NCBI GenBank assembly: GCA_030704615.1
Contig: CM060732.1
Location: forward strand, 35,819,053-35,879,052
Length of the DNA: 60,000 nucleotides
Source: Takakia lepidozioides
Lineage: Eukaryota; Streptophyta; Takakiopsida; Takakiales; Takakiaceae
Reading direction: 5' to 3'
Part shown: one piece after another, positions 35,081-45,835 of the stretch
How the letters are laid out: the number at the start of each line of letters is the position of its first letter
Position numbering within the stretch: the stretch's first letter is position 1
Translations under genes and position numbers: made by a program
Notes under the pieces: model-generated
What the model saw: the letters and a program-made list of their open reading frames with translations, nothing else
Databases searched by the model: none
What the model was told of the DNA's origin: nothing

Positions 35081-36165
35081 CTATGAACATTTCAGGTGCT
35101 TCAAGCAGAGAAGATCCTCAGCATTCGCACTGGTCTTTAAATCGCTGTATTTGGGTTCGTGCCTCCTATATATTGCCAAAGGGATGTAGTATGTGCGGAT
35201 GAACGACACAACAGTCGTCACTCGCTTGACAAGTTGTTTCATCCATTGTTCTTTTCCCCAATCTTCCAAAAGGAGGTCAAGGATATGAGCAGCACAACCT
35301 TGATAGTACATATGAGGATAACGTGCCAACAACATGTCTGTAGTGTTTCTCATGTTAGCGGCATTGTCTGTGCATATTTGTACGATTCTATCACTTCTGA
35401 CCTATTCGATGAAGTCCGTCAAGTTGGCATTGATAACGTCCATCTTTCTTCTCGCCGCTAGTGTCGACCGATCCCAAGAATTGTTCCTCAACTGGACATA
35501 CGAGCATGACATTGAACAACGGTCTGTTTGTGACAGAACTCCAATCATCGGCACATATAGTGCTTCCATATTTTCTGATACACTCGCCCGTCCTATCGTC
35601 GACCTTTTGGGTAAGCTCGGTCATGGCGTCTTCTAGCAATCATGTACGGAGATTGTGATAAGTCGGAGGCACATATGTGGATCTAGACTCCGAGGTTGCT
35701 CTAACAACAGAAACAAATGCCGGAAGCCTTGCCACATTAAATAGTATGTTGGCCTCGAAGAAAAACTACGTCCATTTTTTATTCAACTGTCTTTTCGCAA
35801 ACAAGTTAAGACCTTCTTGCATGGATTGCTGCCGTAATCCTCTACTCTGTTGAAGTGTAAAGGTACAAAGAAGTGTTGAAGCAGGTGTTGTTCCGGCACA
35901 ACCCATTTGTCCAAGGACACCCGAAGCCTCACAAGAGTCGGTACTAATCGGGGCATCCTGACGGGAAGATGGAGTGTTATGTTCAGAGGTCATGTCCAGA
36001 TCCAAAGACATTGGAATATTGCCTCCACACTGGGCAAAGTGGCTTTTTACCCGCATAGATGCTTTGGGGTATAAACCCACCCCAACGCTCTTCACACCTT
36101 TATAGCCGAGGTGAGCGAACAACCGATCCTTACGATAAGAAAATTTTAATCCACATAGGTTGCAC
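35081..36165 (-). pseudogene. hAT-like transposase (BED-type finger + DUF659), broken
   Basis: The minus strand reads CNLCGLKFSYRKDRLFAHLG, then ASMRVKSHFAQCGGNIP, an N-terminal BED/C2H2-like finger. It continues through a variable Ser/Thr-rich stretch to LFAKRQLNKKWT, an in-frame TAG near 35766, then FFFEANILFNVARLPAFVSV. TGA at 35640-35642 follows, then LLEDAMTELTQKVDDRTGE and GSTICADDWSSVTNRPLFN, the DUF659 block of hAT-type transposases. After SVDTSGEKKD the frame shifts (near 35430) to DRIVQICTDNAANMRNTTDM, then YYQGCAAHILDLLLEDWGKE. Homology stops at about 35100. The C-terminal hAT dimerisation domain is absent. Several stops and a shift make it non-functional. Confidence 0.75.
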
Positions 36166-36668
36166 TAAACACTACCAGTGACACTAACAGTGTTCAGGAT
36201 TGCCGTATACCAAGGGCTCCATTCCTCCCTCATCTTCACCCAATATTCACTCCCCTGGGACCTAGCGATGCAAGCAACAAAAAACAGTCACCTGTAAATG
36301 AACGTGTTGTGAATGTAGAGTGCAATGCGATAGCCCAACACTTCTACATCTGTCAGCAACCCAAGTGGGTCGATGTGGGTTGTAGTGTTGAGCTTATACA
36401 CAATCTGCTGAAGTGGCTTTGGTGGAAGCCACAACGGCAAAAGGTGCGCACCCTCCTCTTGGGCTACACTCTCATTCAATGGAAGAGAACATCCAAAACA
36501 ACCTTAAGAGTTTGCGCCAAAAGAAGTGAGAAGCTTGGTGACCCTCCTCCCTTATATTTGATCCAAGAGGGATGAAAGTGAAATGAAAGTGAAATGAATA
36601 AATGACGAACCAATAGCGCCCACCCAAAAAAAACTGTACAACCATATTTGTTCTAATTTTGAAATTAA
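36166..36668. other. Gene-free flank of the hAT relic
   Basis: Short frames only. A run GAAAGTGAAATGAAAGTGAA at about 36577-36598 is a small tandem repeat. No gene is identified. Confidence 0.4.
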
Positions 36669-37850
36669 GCGACCGCTAATACTACGGTCCGTATTTTTAT
36701 TTTTTCTGAAAAACAAGCGACCGCCACTACTGCGGTTGCTTTTATTTCATTTCATTTTGTGCAATATTGCGGTCACTTCTATTTTGTATATTTTTCAATT
36801 TAAGCGACCGCCAAGATAGCGGTCGCTATTTCTTTTTTTAATTCGAAAAATAAAGCGACCGCCAATCTTGCTTTCATTAAAAACAAATTTGAAGCGACCG
36901 CCAATATAGCGGTCGCTATTTCTTTTTCTATTTCGAAAAAATAAAGCGACGCCCAGTGCGACCGCCAATCTTGCTTTAAAAAATAATAATTGAAGCGACC
37001 GCCAATACGGTGGTCGCTATTTCTTTTTTAATTTCGAATAGCAAAGCGACCGTCATAATTGGCGGTCGCGTTCATTTTGTTAATTTTCAAAAATATATTT
37101 GTCACCGTGCGACTGCATATACGGCAGTCGCTTGTTTTCTTTTTTAAATTAGGCGACCGCCAATACGATTGCCAATCTTGTTTTTTTAAAACAATAAATT
37201 GAAGCGACCGCCAGCATAGCGGTCGCTATTTAGTTTTTAAATTCGAAAAATAAGGCGAACGCCAGTGCGACCGCCAATCTTGCTTTTTTTTTTAAACATT
37301 TGAAGCGACCGCCAATATGGCGGTCACTATTTCATTTTCTATTTCAAAAAATAAGGCGACCGCCATTGCGTCCGCCAATCTTGCTTTAAAAATAAAATAA
37401 ATTGAAGCGACCACCAATACGGCGGTCGCTATTTATTTTTTAATTTCGAAAAACAAAGCGACCGCCATAATTGGCGGTCGCGTTCATTTTGTTAATTTTC
37501 AAAAATGTATTTGCCACAGTGCGACCGCCAATACGGCAGTCGCTTGTTTTTTTTTATAAATTAGGCGACCGCCAATACGACCGCAATCTTGTTTTTTTTA
37601 AACAATAAACTGATTTAAAAAAATAAAAAGTAAAAATTGAAGTGACTGCCAGCATAGCGGTCGTTATTTGTTTTCTTAATTCGAAAAATAAGGCGACCGC
37701 CAATGCGACCGCCAATCTTGCTTAAAATAAAATAAAAATTGAAGCGACCGCCAATACGGCGGTTGCTATTTCTTTTTTAATTTCGAAAAAAAAGCGAATT
37801 GGCGGTCGTGTTCATTTTGTTAATTTTCAAAATGTATTTGCCACCGCCAC
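36669..37850. repeat. Satellite with GCGACCGCC...GGCGGTCGC palindromes in AT-rich spacer
   Basis: More than twenty GCGACCGCC or GGCGGTCGC boxes occur over about 1.2 kb. They are often paired as GCGACCGCCAATANGGCGGT with a following CGC, which can fold into hairpins. Spacers are AT-rich (for example TATTTCTTTTTAATTTCGAA). A longer unit containing GGCGGTCGCGTTCATTTTG recurs at 37061, 37473 and 37801 (spacings 412 and 328 bp), showing higher-order organisation. No coding potential. Confidence 0.9.
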
Positions 37851-37909
37851 CGTGTCGGCGACATGGCTGCTTAAGTGGCAGTATTTTACCTGGTATTTTT
37901 TTTACCAGA

Positions 37910-38500
37910 ATATTCCCCGAACCTGACGTGACGGAGGTCCCGTCAACGTCAGGTCTGACGTGACGTGACGCTGACTGACGGACGTGACGCTGATAACCGG
38001 GATTTGACTCACGAATCTACAGGAAATGCTGGTGATTAGACTTGCGTAAAAGTTTCGATTGATTCATGAGACAATCACAAAACACAAAGTTATTAGTTCT
38101 ATTTATATACGAATTCTAATGTTATTTGTAATTTTGTTTTACAAGTGTCAGGACAACTCATAGTCTGCAATACTCACGTCAACAGTAACCTTATCGTGGA
38201 CCAGTGCCCTAGATGCCTGACCATTAGCGATGTCTCTAACCCGTTGGCTTGAACCTTGATATGATGACAGCCGTAATGGCATATCGACCTCCACCCGCCT
38301 GAATCCCACCCTTGAGTCTATTTCTGGGGGGATGCCTCCGCATGAGCCTGGCCGCGTGAGCGTGTGAGCACGTGAGTGCAGTCAGGCTCACGCCACGTCA
38401 GCAGTTCTCGCCACGTTGGTTCAAGGGTGTTACAACACGTCAGCAGTCATTGCCAGCATGGTTGACGCCACGTCACGTCATGCCACGTCATTTCCATAGG
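37910..38500. repeat. TGACGTGAC and CCACGTCAGC motif clusters
   Basis: About 37920-38000 holds several TGACGTGACG words in both orientations. About 38385-38490 holds GCTCACGCCACGTCAGCAG and four further CCACGTCA or CACGTCAGC words. These match the clusters at 10195-10400 and 11870-11950, implying a third copy of the same repeat family. Confidence 0.6.
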
Positions 38501-38989
38501 CACAGACCTATACCGCGGACAGAACAGACGGAAGGGGGGGAATGCTAGATCGTGAGCCCAGAGGCGTGAGGTAGGTGCATATTTCCGCGGAATGATTTAC
38601 CTTTTCCAGTCACTGCAGACTATATCTTCAACATCCATCCCACCGCCGCCCCTCGTGTCATAAACTGTCCTGGCAGGCCTCATCAACTATGAAACAAGAA
38701 ATTGAAAGAGGCGGCTATGGCTAGGCTCGAGCTAAATGCTCAACCCCTTGTCCACACTACTACAGATTAACGTTTTTATGACTACGGGTGATATAAACCT
38801 TGGTAACCATGACTATACATGTGACTACGAGGTGATGAAACCCATTGTTGGGCGCATTTTAATATATTTTAATCTAATGCAGTCATATGTTTTACTACAT
38901 GACTAGGAGCCGCAGTCAAACATTGTTGACCATGAATATAAGCTTGGGTTATATAACTAGTAGTAATAGTTGCAGTTAATACAAAATAC

Positions 38990-39559
38990 AATTATAATGT
39001 TATTGAAATGTGATGCTAAGACAGCACAAAGAGGCTGATGATTAGTTTGAATTACAAACTGAGAACCATGCAGGTAAGGACGAAAATGTTTAACCCCAAA
39101 CACCATGGCTAATCCCTCTTTATCAAACATACCACAGTTCTTTTCAGCCTTAGACAGACGCCGACTGGAGTATGCTACAACTCTTTCTTCACCATCCACC
39201 ACTTGACTAATTAAGATGGCACCAATAAAGTCTCAAGAACCATCTGTCTGCAAAAGAAAGGGTTTAGAAAAGTCAGGATAGATCAGAATAGGGGCTGTTG
39301 TGAGGGCCAGCTTCAGGTATTCAAAGGCTTTTTGTTGATTGCTGCTCCAAAGGAAGCATTCGTCTTTGCTCAAAAGGCAAGTGAGAGGCCCTGCAATCTT
39401 TGCAATCCCTCGCACAAACTTCCTATAGTAAGAGGCCAATCCCAGGAAAGCGCGGATCCCCTCCTTGTCCTGAAGAACTGCGAAGAGCATAATTGCCATG
39501 ATTTTGTCTGGATCAGGCTGTATACCTTTGGCAGAAATCACATGGCCAAGATATTTCAA
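38990..39559 (-). pseudogene. Ty3/gypsy RT-RNase H fragment
   Basis: The minus-strand frame reads MKYLGHVISAKGIQPDPDK, then IRAFLGLASYYRKFVRGIAK, FLWSSNQQKAFEYLKLAL and FSKPFLLQTDGS. A TGA near 39234 follows, then DFIGAILISQVVDGEERVVA, YSSRRLSKAEKNCGMFDKEG and HFRPYLHGSQFVIQTNHQPL in the same frame. Homology ends abruptly near 39030. The palm with its YxDD motif and the integrase are absent. It is a different gypsy lineage from that at 1-3600, judging by the sequence. Confidence 0.85.
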
Positions 39560-40407
39560 CTCACTGAGACATAAGGCACATAAATTTAGAAGGCTATTAG
39601 AGCACTTACCACGACAGGTGAAGTCCCTATAGGCCTAGGTGACACCACACCAAACAAGTAAGGTACCACCTCCGAACACATGCAGGTCTTGAGGAAGCTT
39701 GTTTAAGTGGGAAAATCCAGCGACATCACTGATGTCTCAGAGGTACCTACTTGAGAGGAAGTTCCAGCTTTGCTTGTTTTGTTCCACTCCTCTAAATTTT
39801 CTGGTCACTTTGGAGTTCATAAGACCATTGCCAGGTTGTGTGAGAAATATCATTGGGTTGGTCTCAATATAGATGTGGCTCAATTCATCGGAGTTATATG
39901 TTTTCAGAATGGAATAAAACCATAAGCGAATAGAGAGGACTTTTATACGGTACATCTGCACCAATCCAGTGGGGCGAAACCTTCGGTAGTATAGCCAGAA
40001 ACCCTAAACCTATAGCGGCGGCGGCGAGTTTCGCATTGAGAAATACTTGGTGATATGGGCACATACCTAAGTAGTGGTGGGTTTCGCATTGAGGAAAGAG
40101 AACCTTAAAAGAAAAAACATCGCAACAACTCTTATAGATGACTATAAGAGGTTTTACAGCTCTATTTATATGACTACATCACTACACGTGACATCTTAAG
40201 GCATGTACATAAATGGGTTCATCCATCTATCTTTAACGAAGCACTTGTGTCAATGGAAGGACACAAAGTGCAAAAAGTTAAAAAATTCAAAAAGTTGCTT
40301 TAGGGTTGCCCACGTTCAGCCATGAACACAGTGTAGTGTGAATGCAGGGGAGTGACATTGAAATTTTTGTTGTTACTTGTTCAAATTCTGCATTTCTACA
40401 AGACAGA
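39560..40407. other. Short gene-free interval between gypsy fragment and primer-binding site
   Basis: No gene is visible. AAACCCTAAACC at about 39999-40011 is a short telomere-like word. GTTTCGCATTGAG occurs twice at about 40028 and 40081. Confidence 0.35.
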
Positions 40408-40420
40408 GACTCTGATACCA
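40408..40420 (-). other. Primer-binding site (initiator tRNA-Met type), minus strand
   Basis: The reverse complement reads TGGTATCAGAGTC, matching the TGGTATCAGAG primer-binding site complementary to the 3' end of plant initiator tRNA-Met. In this orientation the 5' LTR should lie at higher coordinates. Confidence 0.6.
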
Positions 40421-40421
40421 G

Positions 40422-42060
40422 TGGGAAGGAAGTTGAGCTATCCCTGTGAGTTTATTTCATCCATTGAATGGACTCCCTGATCGAGGTAATAAGAAGCTTT
40501 CTTGGACTAGCAAGTTATTTGCGAAAGTTTTGTTATGGTTTTAGTCATGGTTACCTAGAATTACCTACTTCTAGTTAACTAGGACATTTTAGATATTTAT
40601 ACTTATATTTTGTGTGTTGGGACTTCATTTGGTCTCACATGCCAAGTGAGGTATCAAGCCTCACTTGGGACATTCTCCCCTTGTGAGGGTTGAGGAGGGC
40701 TCAACTTCTTGTAGTTGAGCCTCCATGAGCCTCTCTCACCTCCATAGCTCTAGGTATTGAGGGGGAGTGTGGTGAGGGCTTTGTAGGGTGGATTCCCTTA
40801 GCAAGGGTGCCCTTGGCTTGACTTAGTTTATGTGATTGAGTGGATTCATGAATGGAATGTTTCCATTGTGTTCACTTTCATTATCACTACAAGAAGATGA
40901 CCTTATGCTTGTGGGTGCAGAGTGTAAGGGTTAGTTTAGCACTTATGTGTTGAAGAGCTTGAGAGCTTATTGAAGAGAGCGTGGTAGAGAGCTCTTGTGT
41001 TGCAAGGTGTTGCAGGTGTTGCAAAGGAAAATCCTTGTGGCGTGAAGAACATGGATGTTAGGGTTTGAGAAGCATTACTTTGCTCTATAGAGGTGGAGCA
41101 CTTAAGGAGAACTCTCTTACATCACAAAGCTTGCATGGTCTTGCAAAGGAGAGGGCAGCTTGTATGTGCACTAAGGGTTTGAGAGCTTGGAAAAGAGCTC
41201 TTACATCACAAGAGAAGCGTCTTGTGTGTGGAGAAGATAGACACTAGGGTTTCAAGATCCAGCTCTAGTTGTTCATGGTGTGAAAGAGAAACCAAAGAGC
41301 GAAACATGCTTGGGTTGGAAACACCATAGAAGGAGTACAACAAGGGTAGCTTGATGAGCATTGAGTAGCTCAAGAGTTCTATCCATGGTGAAATGAAGCC
41401 AAGTGGGGTTTCATTTGGTTGACAAACAAGCAAGCTAAGGCGCTAGAAGGGAGTGCTTTTGCTAGTTCTATAAGTTTTTGGATTGCTCTTGGTGAAGCAA
41501 GTGGTTGACCAAGCAAGTGGCGCATGTGTGGAGCATGCTTTCGAAGTGTGGCTCCCAACTTCAAGCTTGAGGAGAGCTAGAAGGTGCAGGGAACAAGTTT
41601 ATTCCTTTGTGTATGAGGTGATGCTTATGTGGAGCGTGTTTTCAGCCCATTGAGGCTTCTACTTTCAAGCCTTGGAGAGCAAGAAGGAAGGTAAAAAAAG
41701 GCTGGTTTCCACTTAGGTGAAGGAAAAGCACTTGTAGAGCATGTATTGGAGTTAGGGTTTCAACTTTAAGCTTGAGGAGAGCATGGCTCTTGAAGTAGCA
41801 AGTGGAGGGACTTGAATCTTCCTCTTTGCATGAAGTGGAGATGTGTTGATGCTTGGAGAAACAACACATAGAAGCCAAGAGTGGAGCATGTGTGTGGATG
41901 AGGAGCACATGAATGAGTGTAAGACTTGGTTGCTTGCCAAATGAGGTAAAAAGCTTGGTTCTTGAGTTCCAAAGAGAAGTGAAGCTTGTCCTCTCGGTAG
42001 CTTGCACTTCTGGTGATACTCAAAACTCTTACAATGGTTGTGGGCATGTTCACTAGCTCG
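40422..42060 (-). repeat. LTR-like region with reversed ~100-bp CTCCACACATGC modules
   Basis: The region begins TGGGAAGG next to the primer-binding site, as an LTR terminus should (CA on the element strand). It holds no protein-coding frame. Reading the minus strand, modules with AAGCATGCTCCACACATGC, CTTGCTCTCCAAGGCTTGAA and GGGCTGAAAACACGCTCCAC repeat about every 100-150 bp (near 41535, 41630, 41735 and 41885). They match the array at 10401-10979. The outer boundary near 42060 is a guess. Confidence 0.5.
40642..40668. repeat. Perfect 10-bp-stem inverted repeat
   Basis: CCAAGTGAGG, seven bases, CCTCACTTGG: a hairpin inside the LTR-like region, at a place where an R/U5 RNA structure could sit. 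Confidence 0.8.
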
Positions 42061-43056
42061 AAGCTTTCATGGTGGACTCAAAACTCAATAAATGCAAATC
42101 CCATGATTCCGCACAGCCCTCAATGCATCAGCAAAACACTCTGCGCTTAGCTACAGCTGTGGATGCGGTGGATCACTCAAAGAAAAGAGAGATACAACCA
42201 CTTCCTACGCTGTTTTCAATCACAGCTATCATGAGATGGCAAACCACGCTGTCATAACATCACTAAAGTGCTCATCAAGAAGAGACTACCAACCTCACAT
42301 TGACAGGTCCATATGAGCTATGAATTCATTTGAAATAAATGCATCCAAGATACAGATGACCAGGCCACAACACAACCACACGGCCCAGCCAAGTATCAAC
42401 TTGAAAAGAGCTTACACAGTCAATTTTCCAGCTTCTTTATTCCACACTTGGGTATAGTAATGAGGCACATGCCTAAACTTTCTCATTTGACTGACAGTGG
42501 TGCTTCCAGGAAGTAGAATCTGACCAGCTGAAACTATCACTAGTTGCCAGCATCAACATTCATCATTAATTCTCAGCCGTGAGCATGAGTCACGTGTAAG
42601 ACAAATGTTTCCATCCCCATAATCCAGATGGACTACCAATTTGTTAACTGTATCAAACCAATTTACAATTAGAAAGACCCCGGGCGATGTGGAAATGAAG
42701 AGAAGAGACTGAAGAGTAATTAGGGGCAGCACTACCGTCACTGACATATACCTTGAGGAGTAAGATCTACCTTGTCCAGGTAATAGTTGTGGTAGCTTCG
42801 CACAAATTCTCCAAAATGCCTTCCACCCAACAACAATCCCTAAGCAGCAGCTTAAGCCATTGCGTTCAGCATAATGTACTGAAGAGAAGTCCAGACCCAA
42901 CGAGATCTGACTTTTAGACTACCAAAATTACAGCCGGGTGATGTCTTCTCTTTCTCCTCTCACCCCAGCTAGAGCATCCTCAGGTTGATCAACAGGTGGA
43001 AAAGCATGAGCCACATGTGCCAGAAAACGCAAGGTCTCTTCTCCACTGGTGAGAGA
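42061..43056. other. Gene-free interval downstream of the DUF716 gene
   Basis: The part adjoining 43056 is presumably 3' UTR of the minus-strand gene. No other gene or repeat is recognised. Confidence 0.4.
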
Positions 43057-44491
43057 TCACGACAAGGATTCATATGGTTTGTCGGAATTGTTACCATTCA
43101 AATCAGGGTTCCCAGCATGATACAAATCTGGATGACCAGAGAAATGGGCAGCAACGCCAAAGGTCATCAGCACAAAAAGCCACAGGCAAGGTAGCAGCAC
43201 AGACAACTGTACATGGGCCAAGGCCTGGCCTCGCACTTCATATGACTCTGAAGCACACTCAAGATGATCCCTTGTGTCAACGCACCCCTCTGGCATAAGA
43301 GGGCCATAGAGAGAATAGGCAATAAGGTAAAACCAGGCCCCTTGCAGCGTGATTGCCATTCCACTAGCCAGGTCTACAACAAAACTCCCTGGGAAGGCGG
43401 CACTCAGAAGTGCACACAAGATGCACAATCCAATGAGCAACACCAATATCTCATGATACCGCCCTTCCAGACCTGCATGACTCGTTGAATGGAAGTAGAA
43501 CAAGAGATACTCCGCAGTGAATGCCATGGCTGCCACTACATACAGCCCTCCTTCTGGAAGCGGCAACCACCTGATCACAGGCAGAGGCTCAGAACTACTG
43601 TTGTCCCTTCCACGGTTAGTATACAGGCTCCTCTTCTACTCAAACATGGTATGGATAACATTACAAGACCTGACATAAGACTAGGACACAGGCTCCTCCT
43701 CCAGGAGTCGTCAAGCAAAAGAAGGGCCAGTCAAAAGACTTAGTTTCACACACCAAGTCCTCAAGTCACTTCAATGGTCTTATTCTCTGATGTCCACTGG
43801 AGGTGGCTCACCAACTTGACCACATCACAGGACATAGACTATAGTAATACAAGAATGTCTAATTTTTGAGAATTCGCACATACTTCCAACTCACTTTCCT
43901 TTATCTTTGAGTATTAGCCTTAGATCTAATATGCATGGTTAGGACTGAATGTAGATTACAGGTTGTTTTCTGTGGCCACTCGGACCATGACAATTTTTGA
44001 AATCGAACTGATGAACAACGAGAATAATGCGACCCTCGATTTGTGTACAAAACTCAACTCCATCAGCTGTCACAAGGGGCGTGGTAGAGGGAGACAGAGA
44101 GAGATAAGGAGAGGAAATTCAATGGTGGTGCAGGGCAATTTTACCCGGTGGATTCGCTGATCAAAGCTGCAACACCCAAGATGAAGAACATAAGGAGCAT
44201 GGCCGCATGTTCAAAGTCATTCATGTGAACGGTGTTGAGGGCCCCATTGACTACAAAACGCATATGGGTGGAGTAGAAGAACTCAATACACATGTCCACG
44301 AAAGTGCCTATGATGACACAGTAAAGCTCTATGTACCGCAAGCGCCCGCGAGTCCAGCGAACTGGGTGCCACACGCGCGCTCGAAAAGCCCTAGGATGTG
44401 CCACAAAATTGCTGATGGAATTCACCACATGCCACAATCCCACTAGCAGAAACATGGATCCCGGCAACAGATGGCCAGCGAATGACCCCAT
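43057..44491 (-). CDS. DUF716/TMEM45-family multi-pass membrane protein, two exons
   Basis: Exon 1 is 44491-44145 and exon 2 is 43570-43057. The 574-bp intron has GTAAAA at its donor and GATCAG at its acceptor and is phase 2, joining SESTG to WLPLPEGG. The product is 286 residues, the usual family size. The start MGSFAGHLLPGSMFLLVGLW, with HVVNSISNF after it, is characteristic of DUF716 (MGSFxGHxxPGxxFxxxGLWH). Hydrophobic segments include SMFLLVGLW, YIELYCVIIGTFVDM, AAMLLMFFILGVAAL, LYVVAAMAFTAEYLLFYFH, EILVLLIGLCILCALL, AITLQGAWFYLIAYSLYG and LSVLLPCLWLFVLMTFGVAA, about seven in all. The conserved HxxxHAGLEGRYHE loop is present. The molecular function is not established; some plant members respond to virus infection or act in secretion. 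The gene is divergent from MED21, with 1.3 kb between starts. Confidence 0.9.
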
Positions 44492-45835
44492 TTTGAATAT
44501 TGTTCTCGTTGTTCTATTTTCTGAACGTTCTTTGGTCTTCAGTAATCTATCTCAGCAACCATTCCTGCTTCCTCATCCAACCGAACCACTGGCACCATTC
44601 CCACGCTCTCCTTCCTCCATCAACAGCCTGGAGTATCCATATCTAAAAATATTCATCATTCAGAGATTCTCTCATCAAATTGGAGTTTAAACACCCGACG
44701 ATAACTCTCGAACGATCAAATTGCACTCACCTACCAGAATTTCCTGGTAAAGAGACAAGAGGATGACTAGTGAGATTCATGAAGGGTTGAGCTGCCGGGC
44801 ACTAAACACGGCGCCCCTTCCACTCATGGCCGCACATCTACCTCCAGCCATCACCAACCTGAGGCATGTCACACAGTAGTAGCCTCGTTAGTACATCAAT
44901 TTGAGCCTCGAAAGAAAATTTGCAAGTGAGAGATCTGCAGTACGGTCTTGTTGCAGTGTGCTCTCATGAAATCTAGGGTAGGACAGACTGATATGATCCA
45001 AAGCTAATACCTCTTGATCTGCTCACTATTTTGGCGGCGTAAGGAAGGTTGTCTTCGTCTTCACCATTCAGTATCACGTATTCAACGGTCAAGATATCTC
45101 TCAGCCAAAAAGTCAACCCGCGCGTTTTCTCTGAGCCAATAGACTCATCGATTTGGAAGAACAGTTCCAAAGAATTTCAGGTTGATATAAACAGTAAACC
45201 ACAGCAAGGGATCGCAACGGAATCATGGGCAGTGCAGAAAGATGTTAGGTTTTTGTGATTCTATCCGCCTGCTTTTCCTTGAAATAAAACCGAGCTCTTC
45301 GATTGAAGAGCCAAATGTTTCCCGCATCATCTAGTTTTGGTTTCTCGAGCGTTTCCTCAGGGGATCTTGTACTTTTCGGGAAGTGGGTGTGGAGAGCAGG
45401 TTGAGAGAGGGATGGAGATGGGGGGAAACGAAGGCTGAAATGTTGCATAATAGGATCGCATGGGCGTCTCTTGAATGGTCTTTATGGAGGATGAATAGTT
45501 AGAGCCTTGGCTTTGTCTACACTGAGTGAAGCAGGTGGGGAATTTGCCGGCGCTCGAGGTCTATGGATGGAAGATGTAGTGCTCGTCCGCATTCGACGTT
45601 GTCAATAGGGGTGGTGTCTGAAGGATCGAATTGAGTATGACCCAAGTGTGGGCTTTTCTCCAGCGAACTGAGACAGTAATATTCAGAGCAAGTCAACTGG
45701 AGGAAATCTCGTTGCATAAACTGACAACAGTGCATTTTGAGATGTCAGATTCGAGGCCTCCTTGTATTTCTTCCTAAGCGGATTTTCGGCTCTCATCCTT
45801 TTCATAAGGGCACTGATGTTCATCTGAGAAGGATC
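44492..45835. other. Shared upstream region between DUF716 gene and MED21
   Basis: 1344 bp lie between two divergent start codons. No gene is seen inside. An in-frame open stretch leads into MED21 from 45737, but the family start is the ATG at 45836. Confidence 0.5.

Noticed and set aside
45737-45835. Upstream extension of the MED21 frame
   Set aside because: The conserved MED21 N-terminus starts exactly at MDIIAQLQEQ. The upstream codons have no counterpart in the family.
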